Shown one piece after another: positions 1-8,101 of a stretch of 47,288 nt of DNA; within the stretch, counting starts at the first letter, position 1, and the number at the start of each line of letters is the position of its first letter. Position numbers and translations under genes: made by a program. Where the stretch lies: contig CAINMN010000240.1 in NCBI GenBank assembly GCA_903850735.1, positions 1 to 47,288 of the forward strand, in the 5' to 3' direction. This stretch comes from an uncultured Burkholderiales bacterium (lineage in GTDB: Bacteria > Pseudomonadota > Gammaproteobacteria > Burkholderiales > Burkholderiaceae_C). Below the pieces are notes generated by a model that was given only the letters and a program-made list of their open reading frames with translations, had not been told where the DNA came from and did not search any database.

Positions 1-1014
1 CAGCGAGGCGTAGTAACCGGCCAAGCCCAGCATGGTGGCGGCAAGGCCCACCCCAATGCGGGCTTCGTTCATCATGTGGAACATGCATCGCAAGCCTTCG
101 CCTGGGCGCCCCACCAGGTAGCCAATGGCGCCACTGCCCTGCCCGTCCAGACCGCCACCACGCACCTTGTACTTGCCTTCGCCAAAATTCAGCAAGGTGT
201 TCACCGTGCCGCGCCAGCCGCATTTGTGGTTCAGCCCTGCCAGGGCCACATCGTTGCGCTCGCCGGTCAGCTGGCCTTCGGTGTTCACCAGTTGCTTGGG
301 CACAATGAAAAGAGAGATGCCTTTGGTGCCGGGAATGGTCTTGCCATCGGCCCCAGGAATTTTGGCCAGCACCAGGTGAACAATGTTCTCCGTCAGGTCA
401 TGCTCGCCTGTGGAGATCCACATCTTGTTGCCCTTGAGGCGATAACGCGCACCCAGCGGGTCTGCCTCAAAATCGTTGCCATCGGGGACTGCGCGGGTGT
501 CCACGTCACTCAGGGAAGAGCCCGCTTGCGGTTCGCTCAAGCACATGGTGCCAGCCCAACGCCCTGAGAACTCATTCAGGGCAAACACCTTCTTTTGCAA
601 CGCGCTGCCATGCGCCATCAGCAAATTGGCATTGCCAACGGTCAGCAGGCCACCCCCAATGCTGACGGAGGCGCAGGCAAAAAAGGCGTTGGCCGCTGAT
701 TCCACGCTGAAAGGCAGCTGCATGCCACCGATCTCGTAGTCTTGCGCTGCGCTCAGCATGCCCGAGGCCGCATAAGCCTCGTGCGCATCATGCGTGGCTT
801 GCGGCAAGATCACCTTGTCGCCCACCATGCGCGGCTCTTCAGTGTCCACCGTGCGGTTGAAGGGCGCGTATTTTTCGCGCGCAATCCGCTCGCAGGTGTC
901 CAGCACGGCATCAAAGGTTTCGCGTGAGTGCTCTGCGTAACGCGCACGCTCACGCAATTGTTCGACCTTCAGCCAGTCGTACAGCAAAAAATCAACGGTG
1001 GGGCGCAAGCTCAT
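1..1014 (-). CDS. acyl-CoA dehydrogenase, FadE-like (C-terminus beyond window)
   Basis: This is the first 338 codons of an FAD-dependent acyl-CoA dehydrogenase that continues past the left edge. It would catalyse the first, alpha-beta desaturating step of beta-oxidation. The translation starts MSLRPTVDFLLYDWL and contains the substrate-pocket block LSEPQAGSS, the MWISTGEHD strand and FHMMNEARIGVG. These match the roughly 600-residue dehydrogenases with an extra C-terminal domain rather than the short 380-residue type. The ATG at 1014 is preceded by GGAG about seven bases upstream. It is the third gene of the minus-strand operon after the hydratase/dehydrogenase and the thiolase, but a terminator-like stem-loop lies in the 80-base gap before it. 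The family call is firm; chain-length preference is unknown. Confidence 0.9.
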   Translation of the reverse strand, partial: MSLRPTVDFLLYDWLKVEQLRERARYAEHSRETFDAVLDTCERIAREKYAPFNRTVDTEEPRMVGDKVILPQATHDAHEAYAASGMLSAAQDYEIGGMQLPFSVESAANAFFACASVSIGGGLLTVGNANLLMAHGSALQKKVFALNEFSGRWAGTMCLSEPQAGSSLSDVDTRAVPDGNDFEADPLGARYRLKGNKMWISTGEHDLTENIVHLVLAKIPGADGKTIPGTKGISLFIVPKQLVNTEGQLTGERNDVALAGLNHKCGWRGTVNTLLNFGEGKYKVRGGGLDGQGSGAIGYLVGRPGEGLRCMFHMMNEARIGVGLAATMLGLAGYYASL

Positions 1015-1026
1015 GCACGACTCCGA

Positions 1027-1065
1027 ATAAAAGGGCCCAGCAAAACTCTTGCGCTTTGCTGGGCC
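1027..1065 (-). terminator. intrinsic terminator/attenuator between thiolase and fadE-like gene
   Basis: On the minus strand an 11-base GC-rich stem (1055-1065 paired with 1034-1044, perfect) encloses a 10-base loop. It is followed by CTTTTATT, a short T-rich run. It lies wholly between the thiolase stop and the dehydrogenase start. It would reduce read-through into the dehydrogenase gene or fix an mRNA 3' end. Structure is seen directly; function is inferred. Confidence 0.65.
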
Positions 1066-1094
1066 AGGGACTACGCGTGGAGGTCAGCGTGGGG

Positions 1095-2270
1095 TCACAG
1101 AACCTCGAACACGCCGGCAGCGCCCATGCCGCCGCCAATGCACATGGTCACGGCGACGCGCTTGGCGCCACGGCGCTTGCCTTCGATCAGGGCATGGCCC
1201 GTCAGGCGCTGGCCGCTCACCCCATAAGGATGGCCCAGTGCGATGGCGCCGCCATTGACGTTCAAGCGGTCGGCCGGAATGCCCAGCTTGTCGCGGCAAT
1301 ACAGCACTTGCACCGCAAAGGCTTCGTTCAATTCCCACAGGTCAATGTCCTTCACGCTCAGGCCCAGGCGCGACAGCACCTTGGGCACGGCAAACACCGG
1401 ACCGATGCCCATTTCGTCAGGTTCGCAGCCCGCGACGGCAAAGCCCAGGAAGCGTCCCAAGGGCTTGAGCCCTTTGCGGCTGGCCATGTCCTCGCTCATG
1501 ATCACGCAGGCGCCTGCGCCGTCCGAGAACTGGCTGGCGTTGCCAGCGCTGATGGAGCCGCCAGCCATGGCCGGCTTGATGGTGCTGATGCCTTCTTTGG
1601 TCGTGCCTTCTCGCGTGCCCTCATCGCGACTCACGGTCACTTCCTTGGTCATGAGGCCCATGACTTTGTCAACGACGCCGGCTTTCACAGTGATGGGCGC
1701 AATTTCGTCGTCGAACTTGCCTGCAGCTTGGGCGGCACAGGCTTTTTGCTGGCTGCCAGCGCCGTACTCGTCCATGACGTCGCGGCTGATGTTGTAGCGC
1801 TTGGCCACTTGCTCGGCGGTTTGCAACATGGGCCAGTAAATTTCAGGCTTGTTTTTCAACAAGCCCGGGTCCTGGAACATGTGCATGTTCATTTCTTGCT
1901 GCACGCAGGAAATGCTTTCTACGCCACCAGCCACATAGGCGTTGCCCTCGCCCGCAATGATGCGTTGGGCGGCCAGGGCAATGGTTTGCAGGCCAGAGGA
2001 ACAAAAGCGGTTGATGGTCATGCCGCTCACGCTGATGGGCATGCCTGCGGCCAGGGCGCATTGGCGCGCGATGTTCCAGCCGGTGGCGCCTTCGGGGTTG
2101 GCGCAGCCCATGATGACGTCTTCAATTTCGGCGGCATCGATGCCGGCACGCGCAATGGCGTGCTTGATGGCATGGCCACCCAGGGTGGCGCCGTGGGTCA
2201 TGTTGAAAGCGCCTTTCCAGCTCTTGGCCAGCGGGGTGCGTGCGGTAGAGACGATGACAGCGTTGGTCAT
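1095..2270 (-). CDS. fadA: acetyl-CoA C-acyltransferase (thiolase)
   Basis: The 391-residue protein has normal thiolase length. It would cleave 3-ketoacyl-CoA with CoA to release acetyl-CoA in the last beta-oxidation step. The acyl-accepting cysteine is Cys90 in NRFCSSGLQ. The general-base histidine lies in [10 protein letters not shown], where family members more often read GHPIGASG. The second cysteine is Cys377 in [10 protein letters not shown]. The ATG at 2270 has AAGGA upstream and follows the hydratase/dehydrogenase stop by 20 bases, so the two are probably co-transcribed and the proteins may form a trifunctional complex. The symbol is by function; a biosynthetic acetyl-CoA acetyltransferase is less likely in this context. 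Confidence 0.93.
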   Translation of the reverse strand: MTNAVIVSTARTPLAKSWKGAFNMTHGATLGGHAIKHAIARAGIDAAEIEDVIMGCANPEGATGWNIARQCALAAGMPISVSGMTINRFCSSGLQTIALAAQRIIAGEGNAYVAGGVESISCVQQEMNMHMFQDPGLLKNKPEIYWPMLQTAEQVAKRYNISRDVMDEYGAGSQQKACAAQAAGKFDDEIAPITVKAGVVDKVMGLMTKEVTVSRDEGTREGTTKEGISTIKPAMAGGSISAGNASQFSDGAGACVIMSEDMASRKGLKPLGRFLGFAVAGCEPDEMGIGPVFAVPKVLSRLGLSVKDIDLWELNEAFAVQVLYCRDKLGIPADRLNVNGGAIALGHPYGVSGQRLTGHALIEGKRRGAKRVAVTMCIGGGMGAAGVFEVL

Positions 2271-2290
2271 GGTGAGTCCTTCGGTGTGAA

Positions 2291-4399
2291 TCAGTTGACG
2301 TTGTTGAAGGACTTGCCTTCGGCTGCGAGACGGGCCAGCAACGGGGCGGGCTGCCAGAAAGCGCCATCGTCCAAGGGGTTCTTGGCGAAACGGCTCATGG
2401 TTTGGGCCACGTTGAACAAGCCGACCTGGTCGGCATAAAGCATGGGGCCACCGCGGTGCATGGGGAAGCCATAGCCAGTCAGGTACACCATGTCGATGTC
2501 GCTGGCTTTGGAGGCAATGCCTTCTTCCAGGATGTGGGCGGCTTCGTTCACCAAAGAGAACACCAGGCGCTGAACGATTTCTTCGTCCGACACCTTGCGT
2601 GGCGTGATGCCCAGGTCCTGGCGATGCTTGGCAATCATGTCCTCGACCAGTTTGGAGGGAATGGCATCGCGCTTGCCGGCCTGGTAGTCGTACCAGCCCG
2701 CGCCGGTTTTTTGGCCGTAACGGCCGAGTTCACACAACAGGTCTGCGGTCTTGCTGTACTTCATGTGCGGCTTCTCTTGGTAGCGGCGCTTGCGAATGGC
2801 CCAGCCAATGTCGTTGCCAGCCAGATCGCCCATGCGGAAGGGCCCCATGGCGAAGCCAAAGCGTTCCACCGCTTTGTCCACTTGCTGGGGCGTGCAGCCT
2901 TCTTCCAGCAGGAAGCCAGCCTGGCGGCTGTATTGCTCGATCATGCGGTTGCCAATGAAGCCATCGCAGACGCCAGACACCACACAGGTTTTCTTGATCT
3001 TCTTGCCCACCGCCATGACGGTGGCCAGCACGTCTTTGGCGGTTTTCTCACCGCGCACGACTTCCAGCAATTTCATGACGTTGGCCGGGCTGAAAAAGTG
3101 CGTACCAATGACGTCTTGCGGGCGCTGGGTGAAGGATGCAATCTTGTTCACATCCAGGGTCGAGGTGTTGGAGGCCAGGATGGCACCCGGCTTCATCACT
3201 TCGTCCAGCTTCTTGAACACGGTTTCCTTGACGCCCATTTCTTCGAACACCGCTTCGATCACCATGTCGGCGTCCTTGATGTCGTCATAACTCAGGGTGG
3301 TGCTCAACAGCGCCATGCGCTCGTTGTATTTGTCTTCCTTGAGCTTGCCCTTTTTCACTTGGGCTTCGTAATTCTTCTTGATGGTGGCAATGCCGCGGTC
3401 CAGGGCGTCTTGCTTCATCTCCAGAATTTTGACGGGGATGCCGGCATTCAAGAAATTCATCGAGATGCCACCACCCATGGTGCCAGCGCCAATGACGGCG
3501 ACCGACTTGATGGCGCGAACGGGTGTGGTGTCCGGCACATCGGGAATTTTGGAGGCAGCGCGCTGTGCCACGAACAAGTGGCGCAGGGCTCGGCATTCGG
3601 GGGTCAGCATCAAACCCATGAACAGCTCACGCTCGTACACCATGCCGTCGTCGAATTTTTTCTGGGTGGCGGCTTGAACCGCGTCCACGCATTTGGCAGG
3701 CGCCGGGAAATTCTTGGACATGCCCTTGACCATGTTGCGCGCGAACTGAAAGTAAGCATCGCCATTGGGATGCTTGCATGGCAGATCGCGCACGCGGGGC
3801 AAGGGGCGCACATCGGCCACGGAGCGGGCAAAGGCAATCGCCTCTTCCATCAAGGACTCGGCCGAGGCCGTGAGCTTGTCGAACAGCTTTTGGCCAGGCA
3901 GCATCGCCAGCATTTCGCTCTTGATGGGCTCGCCGCTGACAATCATGTTCAGGGCCGGCTCGACGCCGATCACGCGCGGCAAGCGCTGTGTGCCACCTGC
4001 GCCAGGAATAAGGCCAATCTTGACTTCAGGCAGCGCCACGCTGCAGCCAGGTGCCACCACGCGGTAGTGGCAACCCAGCGCCAATTCCAGGCCGCCCCCC
4101 ATGGCCACGGTGTGGACTGCCGCCACCGCAGGCTTGGGGCTGTTTTCAAGTGCCAGGATCAGGCTCAAGAGGTTGGGGTCTTGAATGGCCTTGGGCGAGC
4201 CAAATTCCTTGATGTCGGCGCCGCCTGAGAATGCCTTGCCAGCACCGGTGACCACGATGGCCTTGATGGCGTCGTCGGCAATGGCTTTCTCCAGCCCAGC
4301 CATGATGGCCAGGCGCGTAGAAAGACCCAGACCATTCACGGGCGGGTTGTTGAGGACGATCACGGCGACGTCGCCCTGAACGGTGTAGTCAGCACTCAT
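2291..4399 (-). CDS. fadB: bifunctional enoyl-CoA hydratase / 3-hydroxyacyl-CoA dehydrogenase
   Basis: This 702-residue fusion would carry out the hydration and NAD-dependent oxidation steps of beta-oxidation. The N-terminal crotonase domain (about residues 1-190) shows the oxyanion-hole segment [11 protein letters not shown] and the catalytic-Glu strand [16 protein letters not shown]. The dehydrogenase half begins near residue 300 with the NAD fold [14 protein letters not shown] and includes the [15 protein letters not shown] segment with its catalytic His. C-terminal 3HCDH domains follow. The open frame extends nine codons further upstream, but ATG 4399 (MSADYTVQ) has AAGGAA at proper spacing and matches crotonase N-termini. 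It heads the operon with the thiolase and acyl-CoA dehydrogenase; a palindrome lies just upstream. Confidence 0.93.
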   Translation of the reverse strand: MSADYTVQGDVAVIVLNNPPVNGLGLSTRLAIMAGLEKAIADDAIKAIVVTGAGKAFSGGADIKEFGSPKAIQDPNLLSLILALENSPKPAVAAVHTVAMGGGLELALGCHYRVVAPGCSVALPEVKIGLIPGAGGTQRLPRVIGVEPALNMIVSGEPIKSEMLAMLPGQKLFDKLTASAESLMEEAIAFARSVADVRPLPRVRDLPCKHPNGDAYFQFARNMVKGMSKNFPAPAKCVDAVQAATQKKFDDGMVYERELFMGLMLTPECRALRHLFVAQRAASKIPDVPDTTPVRAIKSVAVIGAGTMGGGISMNFLNAGIPVKILEMKQDALDRGIATIKKNYEAQVKKGKLKEDKYNERMALLSTTLSYDDIKDADMVIEAVFEEMGVKETVFKKLDEVMKPGAILASNTSTLDVNKIASFTQRPQDVIGTHFFSPANVMKLLEVVRGEKTAKDVLATVMAVGKKIKKTCVVSGVCDGFIGNRMIEQYSRQAGFLLEEGCTPQQVDKAVERFGFAMGPFRMGDLAGNDIGWAIRKRRYQEKPHMKYSKTADLLCELGRYGQKTGAGWYDYQAGKRDAIPSKLVEDMIAKHRQDLGITPRKVSDEEIVQRLVFSLVNEAAHILEEGIASKASDIDMVYLTGYGFPMHRGGPMLYADQVGLFNVAQTMSRFAKNPLDDGAFWQPAPLLARLAAEGKSFNNVN

Positions 4400-4436
4400 G
4401 AGAATTCCTTGAAAAAAGAATGGCAAACGACAAAAA

Positions 4437-4450
4437 AGAACGGTCGTTCT
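4437..4450. promoter_or_regulatory. palindromic operator candidate upstream of fadB
   Basis: AGAACGGTCGTTCT has two perfect 6-base arms around a 2-base centre. A further half-site-like AGAACGAT lies at 4462-4469, so motif starts are 25 bases apart. The palindrome is 37 bases upstream of the fadB ATG, in a 94-base AT-rich gap where the promoter must be. Size and symmetry suit a TetR-family dimer. From memory, Burkholderiales fatty-acid genes are controlled by TetR regulators with sites of this general form, but I could not verify the consensus. No regulator gene is present in the window. Confidence 0.5.
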
Positions 4451-4493
4451 ATTTTCATTTTAGAACGATAAAACAGAAGCCAACCGAGGGTTG

Positions 4494-5198
4494 TCACCAA
4501 GGCTCCAGCCATTCTTTTTGGAGATTTTGCTGGTTTTGCAAAGCCTGTGGCGTCCCCTCGAAGACGATCTGTCCACGCCCCATCACCAGCACCCTGTCGG
4601 CCAATGACATGGCCAGCGGCAGGTTTTGTTCCACCAGCAAGACGGCGACCCCCGATTGGCGCAAAACGCCCAACAAATGGGCCACACGTTCGACCAGCAG
4701 AGGGGCCAGACCTTCGGTGGGTTCGTCGATCAGCATCAACTGCGGCGAGCCCATCAAAGCCCTACCCAAGGCCAACATTTGCTGTTCCCCGCCCGAAAGC
4801 ACCGCGGCGCGGGTGTGCTGCCGCTTGGCCAGCATGGGAAACAGCGCATACACCTCGTCAAACTGCCAACGCTTGGCATGGCTTGACTGAAGCTGGGGCA
4901 AGCCCAACACCAGGTTTTGATGCACCGTGAGGGTCGGAAAAACAGCACGGTCTTCAGCCACATAGGCAATGCCCTTGCGGGCAATCTCATGGGTGGCGCA
5001 ATCCATCAATGAATCGCCTTGCCATGACGCCTCGCCTTGTGCAGGACACATTCCCATCAAGGCTTGCACCAGCGTCGAGCGCCCTGCGCCATTGCGCCCC
5101 AACAGCGCCACAATTTCCCCGGAGTGGACGCACAAACTCACGCCGCGCAAAACGGGCGTGTTCCCTTGTTGTGCATGAAGTGCTTGAACGCGCAACAT
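4494..5198 (-). CDS. livF: Liv-type ABC transporter ATP-binding protein LivF
   Basis: The 234-residue protein is one of two cytoplasmic ATPases of a branched-chain-amino-acid-type (HAAT) importer. Signature LSGGEQQMLALGRAL, Walker B LMLIDEPTEGL and switch VLLVEQNLPLA are intact and typical of LivF. The Walker A loop reads GRNGAGRST, so Arg replaces the usual Lys; the codon on the minus strand is CGC. I recall similar Arg variants in some LivF-like proteins, so this may be a subfamily trait rather than decay. Its ATG directly follows the livG stop (TGAATG), which implies translational coupling. Substrate is not necessarily an amino acid; the neighbouring acyl-CoA ligase suggests a carboxylic acid. 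Confidence 0.9.
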   Translation of the reverse strand: MLRVQALHAQQGNTPVLRGVSLCVHSGEIVALLGRNGAGRSTLVQALMGMCPAQGEASWQGDSLMDCATHEIARKGIAYVAEDRAVFPTLTVHQNLVLGLPQLQSSHAKRWQFDEVYALFPMLAKRQHTRAAVLSGGEQQMLALGRALMGSPQLMLIDEPTEGLAPLLVERVAHLLGVLRQSGVAVLLVEQNLPLAMSLADRVLVMGRGQIVFEGTPQALQNQQNLQKEWLEPW

Positions 5199-5963
5199 TC
5201 AAGGCACCTCGGGCTGGGCAGACCCCAAATACGCAGCGCGCACGAGGGGGTTGCGTCGAATGGACTCAGGCGCGTCGTTGGCCACGATGCGCCCATCCAC
5301 CAGCACAACGATGCGATCGGCCAGATCGAACACAACACCCATGTCATGCTCTACCAACAGCAGGGTCTTACCCTCGGTCATGTGCCGTATCAGCTTGACC
5401 ACAAGGCGCGATTCACTGTGGCTCATGCCGGCGGTGGGTTCATCCAAAAGCAACAACGTGCTGTCTGCGGCCAATGCCAGTCCCAATTCAAGCGTTCGCT
5501 GATCGGCGTAGCTCAGGTGTTTCACCAGTATGTTCTGGTGAGCCGTCAATTGCAATTGCGTCAAAAGCAATTGGGCCTTTTCCTCAAGCGCAGCATGCTT
5601 TGACAGTGCGCGCCAAAAGCACAAGCCGATGTTGAACGAGCGCATCAAGGCACAGCGCATGTTGTCCAACACCGTCAGGTTGGGAAACAAATGGGTGATC
5701 TGAAAGCTGCGAGCCAGTCCCCGCTGGTGCAATTCTGAAGGGGTGCAACCTGCGATCGTTTGACCATTCAGAAAAATGCCCCCCCTGGTCGGTCTTTGGC
5801 GACCACTGATGAGGTTGAACAGTGTCGTTTTGCCGGCCCCATTGGGCCCAATCAAGGCCACCCGCTCACCGGGCGCAATCGTCAAATCCATGGGGCGCAG
5901 GATCTCGGTGTTGCCGATGCGGTAGCCCATGTCTTGGACTTGCAAGGCGGGCGTGTACCTCAT
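5199..5963 (-). CDS. livG: Liv-type ABC transporter ATP-binding protein LivG
   Basis: The 254-residue ATPase pairs with LivF. It shows Walker A GPNGAGKTT (normal Lys), the LivG-type segment RSFQITHLFPNLTVLDN, a signature-like HLSYADQRTLELGLAL, Walker B TLLLLDEPTAGMS and the switch LLLVEHDMGVVFDLADR. The signature reads LSYADQR rather than LSYGEQR. The open frame extends 31 codons upstream, but ATG 5963 (MRYTPALQVQ) overlaps the livM stop in an ATGA arrangement, which fixes the start. It is the third of four transporter genes read from livH to livF. Confidence 0.92.
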   Translation of the reverse strand: MRYTPALQVQDMGYRIGNTEILRPMDLTIAPGERVALIGPNGAGKTTLFNLISGRQRPTRGGIFLNGQTIAGCTPSELHQRGLARSFQITHLFPNLTVLDNMRCALMRSFNIGLCFWRALSKHAALEEKAQLLLTQLQLTAHQNILVKHLSYADQRTLELGLALAADSTLLLLDEPTAGMSHSESRLVVKLIRHMTEGKTLLLVEHDMGVVFDLADRIVVLVDGRIVANDAPESIRRNPLVRAAYLGSAQPEVP

Positions 5964-7189
5964 GGTTGAAACGCCTTTGCCCTTTGAGCGTCCTGCGGGG
6001 GACGTAGCCACAGATAAAGCCCGGTGCCCATCAGCACCATGCAAGCCGAAACCCACCAGGGCGTGATGTCATGCACATCCAACACCCAGCCCATGCGCGT
6101 CAACTGGGGACCGAGCACCGACAGCTGTGGCAAGTGATAGGCCATTTCAATCAAGACCCCCATGCCTGCCATCACGCAAACCGCAGCCAAAAGGCGCAGG
6201 CCGAACACCCAACAGTGATGCCAAGACACGGACCTGCTCAGACTTTGACACCGTTGGCGCAGCCCCTCAGACAAGCCCCCGGGCACAAACATCACCACCC
6301 CCATGAACAACACCCCGACATACAGCATCCATGCGGGTGTGTAGGTGGACAGAAGTGACAAGCACAGCACCATCAGGACACCCCCCAGCAGGGGCCCCAG
6401 CAACAGTGAGCTGCCACCCAGGATGGTGAACAAGAGGTAACTGCCCGAGCGTTCTGCGTGAAGCATGTCGGTGGTGAAAATTTCATGGTTAAGGGCTGCC
6501 AGGCCCCCCGCAACCCCAGCGATGAAGCCAGCCAACAAAAAGGCCCCATAACGAATCACATGGGGGTTGTATCCCAGAAAGGCGACCCGCTCTGCGTTGT
6601 CGCGAACCGCATTCAACAGTCGCCCCATGGGGGTCTGCACAAAGCCCATGAGCAACAGTGTGCCTGCCACGTTGTAGGCCGCAATCAGGCCATACATCTG
6701 CAACGGAGAGGCCAAGTTCAGGCCCCATAGGGTCTGGCCGACCACACGGTTGGCACTCAAGCCCCCTTCCCCGCCGAAGGCTTCGGGCCACATCAGTGCA
6801 AGAGACCAGACCAACTCGCCCAGCCCCAGTGAAATCATGGCGAGGGCGGTGCCTGCCTTGCGGGTCGTGATCCACCCCAGCAACATCGCCAACAACAAGC
6901 CGGCCAAACCGCCCAGCAAGGGCACCAGGATCACAGGCAAGTGCAACTCGCCTGTGCCCATGAGTTTCAAACTGTGGATGACCAGAAAAGAACCAGCGCC
7001 CACATAGATGGCATGGCCGAAACTGAGCATGCCTCCTTGTGACCACAACAGCTGAAAACTCTGACAAATCAAAATAGCAATGCCCATCTGGCTCAAGAGG
7101 GTCAAGGCCGAACTGCTGGAAAAAAGCCAAGGGGCCAGACTCAGAACGCCCAGGGTGATGAGGGGCCATGCCCATGAGGGAAGCTTCAT
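5960..7189 (-). CDS. livM: Liv-type ABC transporter permease LivM with C-terminal extension
   Basis: The 409-residue polytopic membrane protein is the LivM half of the permease pair. The family region includes SQGGMLSFGHAIYVGAG and the GGLAALNHEIF and LLGPLLGGVLM segments. A typical LivM ends soon after the PGGLSEGL motif, here near residue 310. This protein continues about 100 residues with two further hydrophobic segments (AAVCVMAGMGVLIEMAYHL and WWVSACMVLMGTGLYLWL) and a polar tail. The ATG at 7189 lies one base after the livH stop, and the stop overlaps the livG start. The extension is in frame and precedes the coupled livG start, so it is not a frameshift artefact. Confidence 0.9.
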   Translation of the reverse strand: MKLPSWAWPLITLGVLSLAPWLFSSSSALTLLSQMGIAILICQSFQLLWSQGGMLSFGHAIYVGAGSFLVIHSLKLMGTGELHLPVILVPLLGGLAGLLLAMLLGWITTRKAGTALAMISLGLGELVWSLALMWPEAFGGEGGLSANRVVGQTLWGLNLASPLQMYGLIAAYNVAGTLLLMGFVQTPMGRLLNAVRDNAERVAFLGYNPHVIRYGAFLLAGFIAGVAGGLAALNHEIFTTDMLHAERSGSYLLFTILGGSSLLLGPLLGGVLMVLCLSLLSTYTPAWMLYVGVLFMGVVMFVPGGLSEGLRQRCQSLSRSVSWHHCWVFGLRLLAAVCVMAGMGVLIEMAYHLPQLSVLGPQLTRMGWVLDVHDITPWWVSACMVLMGTGLYLWLRPPQDAQRAKAFQP

Positions 7190-7190
7190 C

Positions 7191-8060
7191 TCAGGCGCCC
7201 CGCTGACCCATCAGGCCTTGTGCACGCAAGGACAACATCAGCACCATCAACAAGAAGGGCAGCACCGGCGCCCAAGGCCGAATCAGTGCAATCTCCAGGC
7301 ACAGTGTTTGCACCAAGCCCAACACCAGCGAAGCAACAAATGCACCCATCAATGAGCCCAAGCCGCCAACCACCACCACCACAAAAAGCACGGAGCCAAT
7401 GGTGGCGGCCATGCCCGGCTCGGTCACAAACAAATTGCCACCCAAAACGCCCGCCAACCCGGCCAAGGCGGCGCCACCCGCAAACACGCCCGTGAAAATC
7501 CGGGGCACGTTGTGCCCCAGGGCTTGAACGGCTTTGGCGTGGGTCAGCGCGGCTTGCAAAATCAAGCCAATGCGTGTGCGAACCAAGGCCAGCCAAAGCA
7601 ACAACAAAACCACCGTCGCCATCGCCATGATGAAGGCGCGGTAGCGCGAGAATGGCATGTCATAGAAAGTGAACAAACTGCCCTGCAGCGTTTCGGGGAT
7701 GAGGTATGACACAGACCCCCGCCCCCATACCAACTGCACCATTTCCAGCAGCAGAAAGGACAGGCCGAACGTCAACAGCAACTCGGCCACATGGCCCTGG
7801 CGGCTCACCCGGCGCAGGCCATAACGTTCAAACGCCATCCCCAGCAGGCCTACACACAAGGGGGCCCAAACCAGTGCCCACGCAAATCCCCAAATGTTGG
7901 CCAGGGTGCTGGCCAGGTAGGCCCCCGCCATGTAAAAGCTGGCATGGGCAAAATTGAGCACGCCCATCATGCTGAAAATCACGGTCAGGCCGGCACTGAG
8001 CATGAACAACAACATGCCATAGCTCAGCCCATTCAAGGCAGCAAGGAACAGGGACTCCAT
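7191..8060 (-). CDS. livH: Liv-type ABC transporter permease LivH
   Basis: The 289-residue inner-membrane protein is the LivH permease partner of LivM. It begins MESLFLAALNGLSYG and has the family segments TVIFSMMGVLNFAHASFYM and VVVVVGGLGSLMGAF. The frame is open 15 codons further upstream, but those residues are polar and not family-like, so ATG 8060 is preferred. The upstream acyl-CoA ligase ends at 8102, leaving 41 bases, so ligase and transporter are probably one operon. No periplasmic binding protein gene is in this operon; the only LivK-like gene in the window is some 23 kb away. Confidence 0.92.
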   Translation of the reverse strand: MESLFLAALNGLSYGMLLFMLSAGLTVIFSMMGVLNFAHASFYMAGAYLASTLANIWGFAWALVWAPLCVGLLGMAFERYGLRRVSRQGHVAELLLTFGLSFLLLEMVQLVWGRGSVSYLIPETLQGSLFTFYDMPFSRYRAFIMAMATVVLLLLWLALVRTRIGLILQAALTHAKAVQALGHNVPRIFTGVFAGGAALAGLAGVLGGNLFVTEPGMAATIGSVLFVVVVVGGLGSLMGAFVASLVLGLVQTLCLEIALIRPWAPVLPFLLMVLMLSLRAQGLMGQRGA

Positions 8061-8101
8061 GGTGACCGCGCCGCAGGCAGGGTGCCCGCTGCGTGCAAAT
8101 C

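Noticed and set aside
924-4228. Long plus-strand open frames at 924-2438 and 2402-4228
   Set aside because: They run antisense to the thiolase and hydratase/dehydrogenase genes, are rich in His/Ala/Gly/Gln typical of reverse frames of GC-rich genes, and show no family motif.
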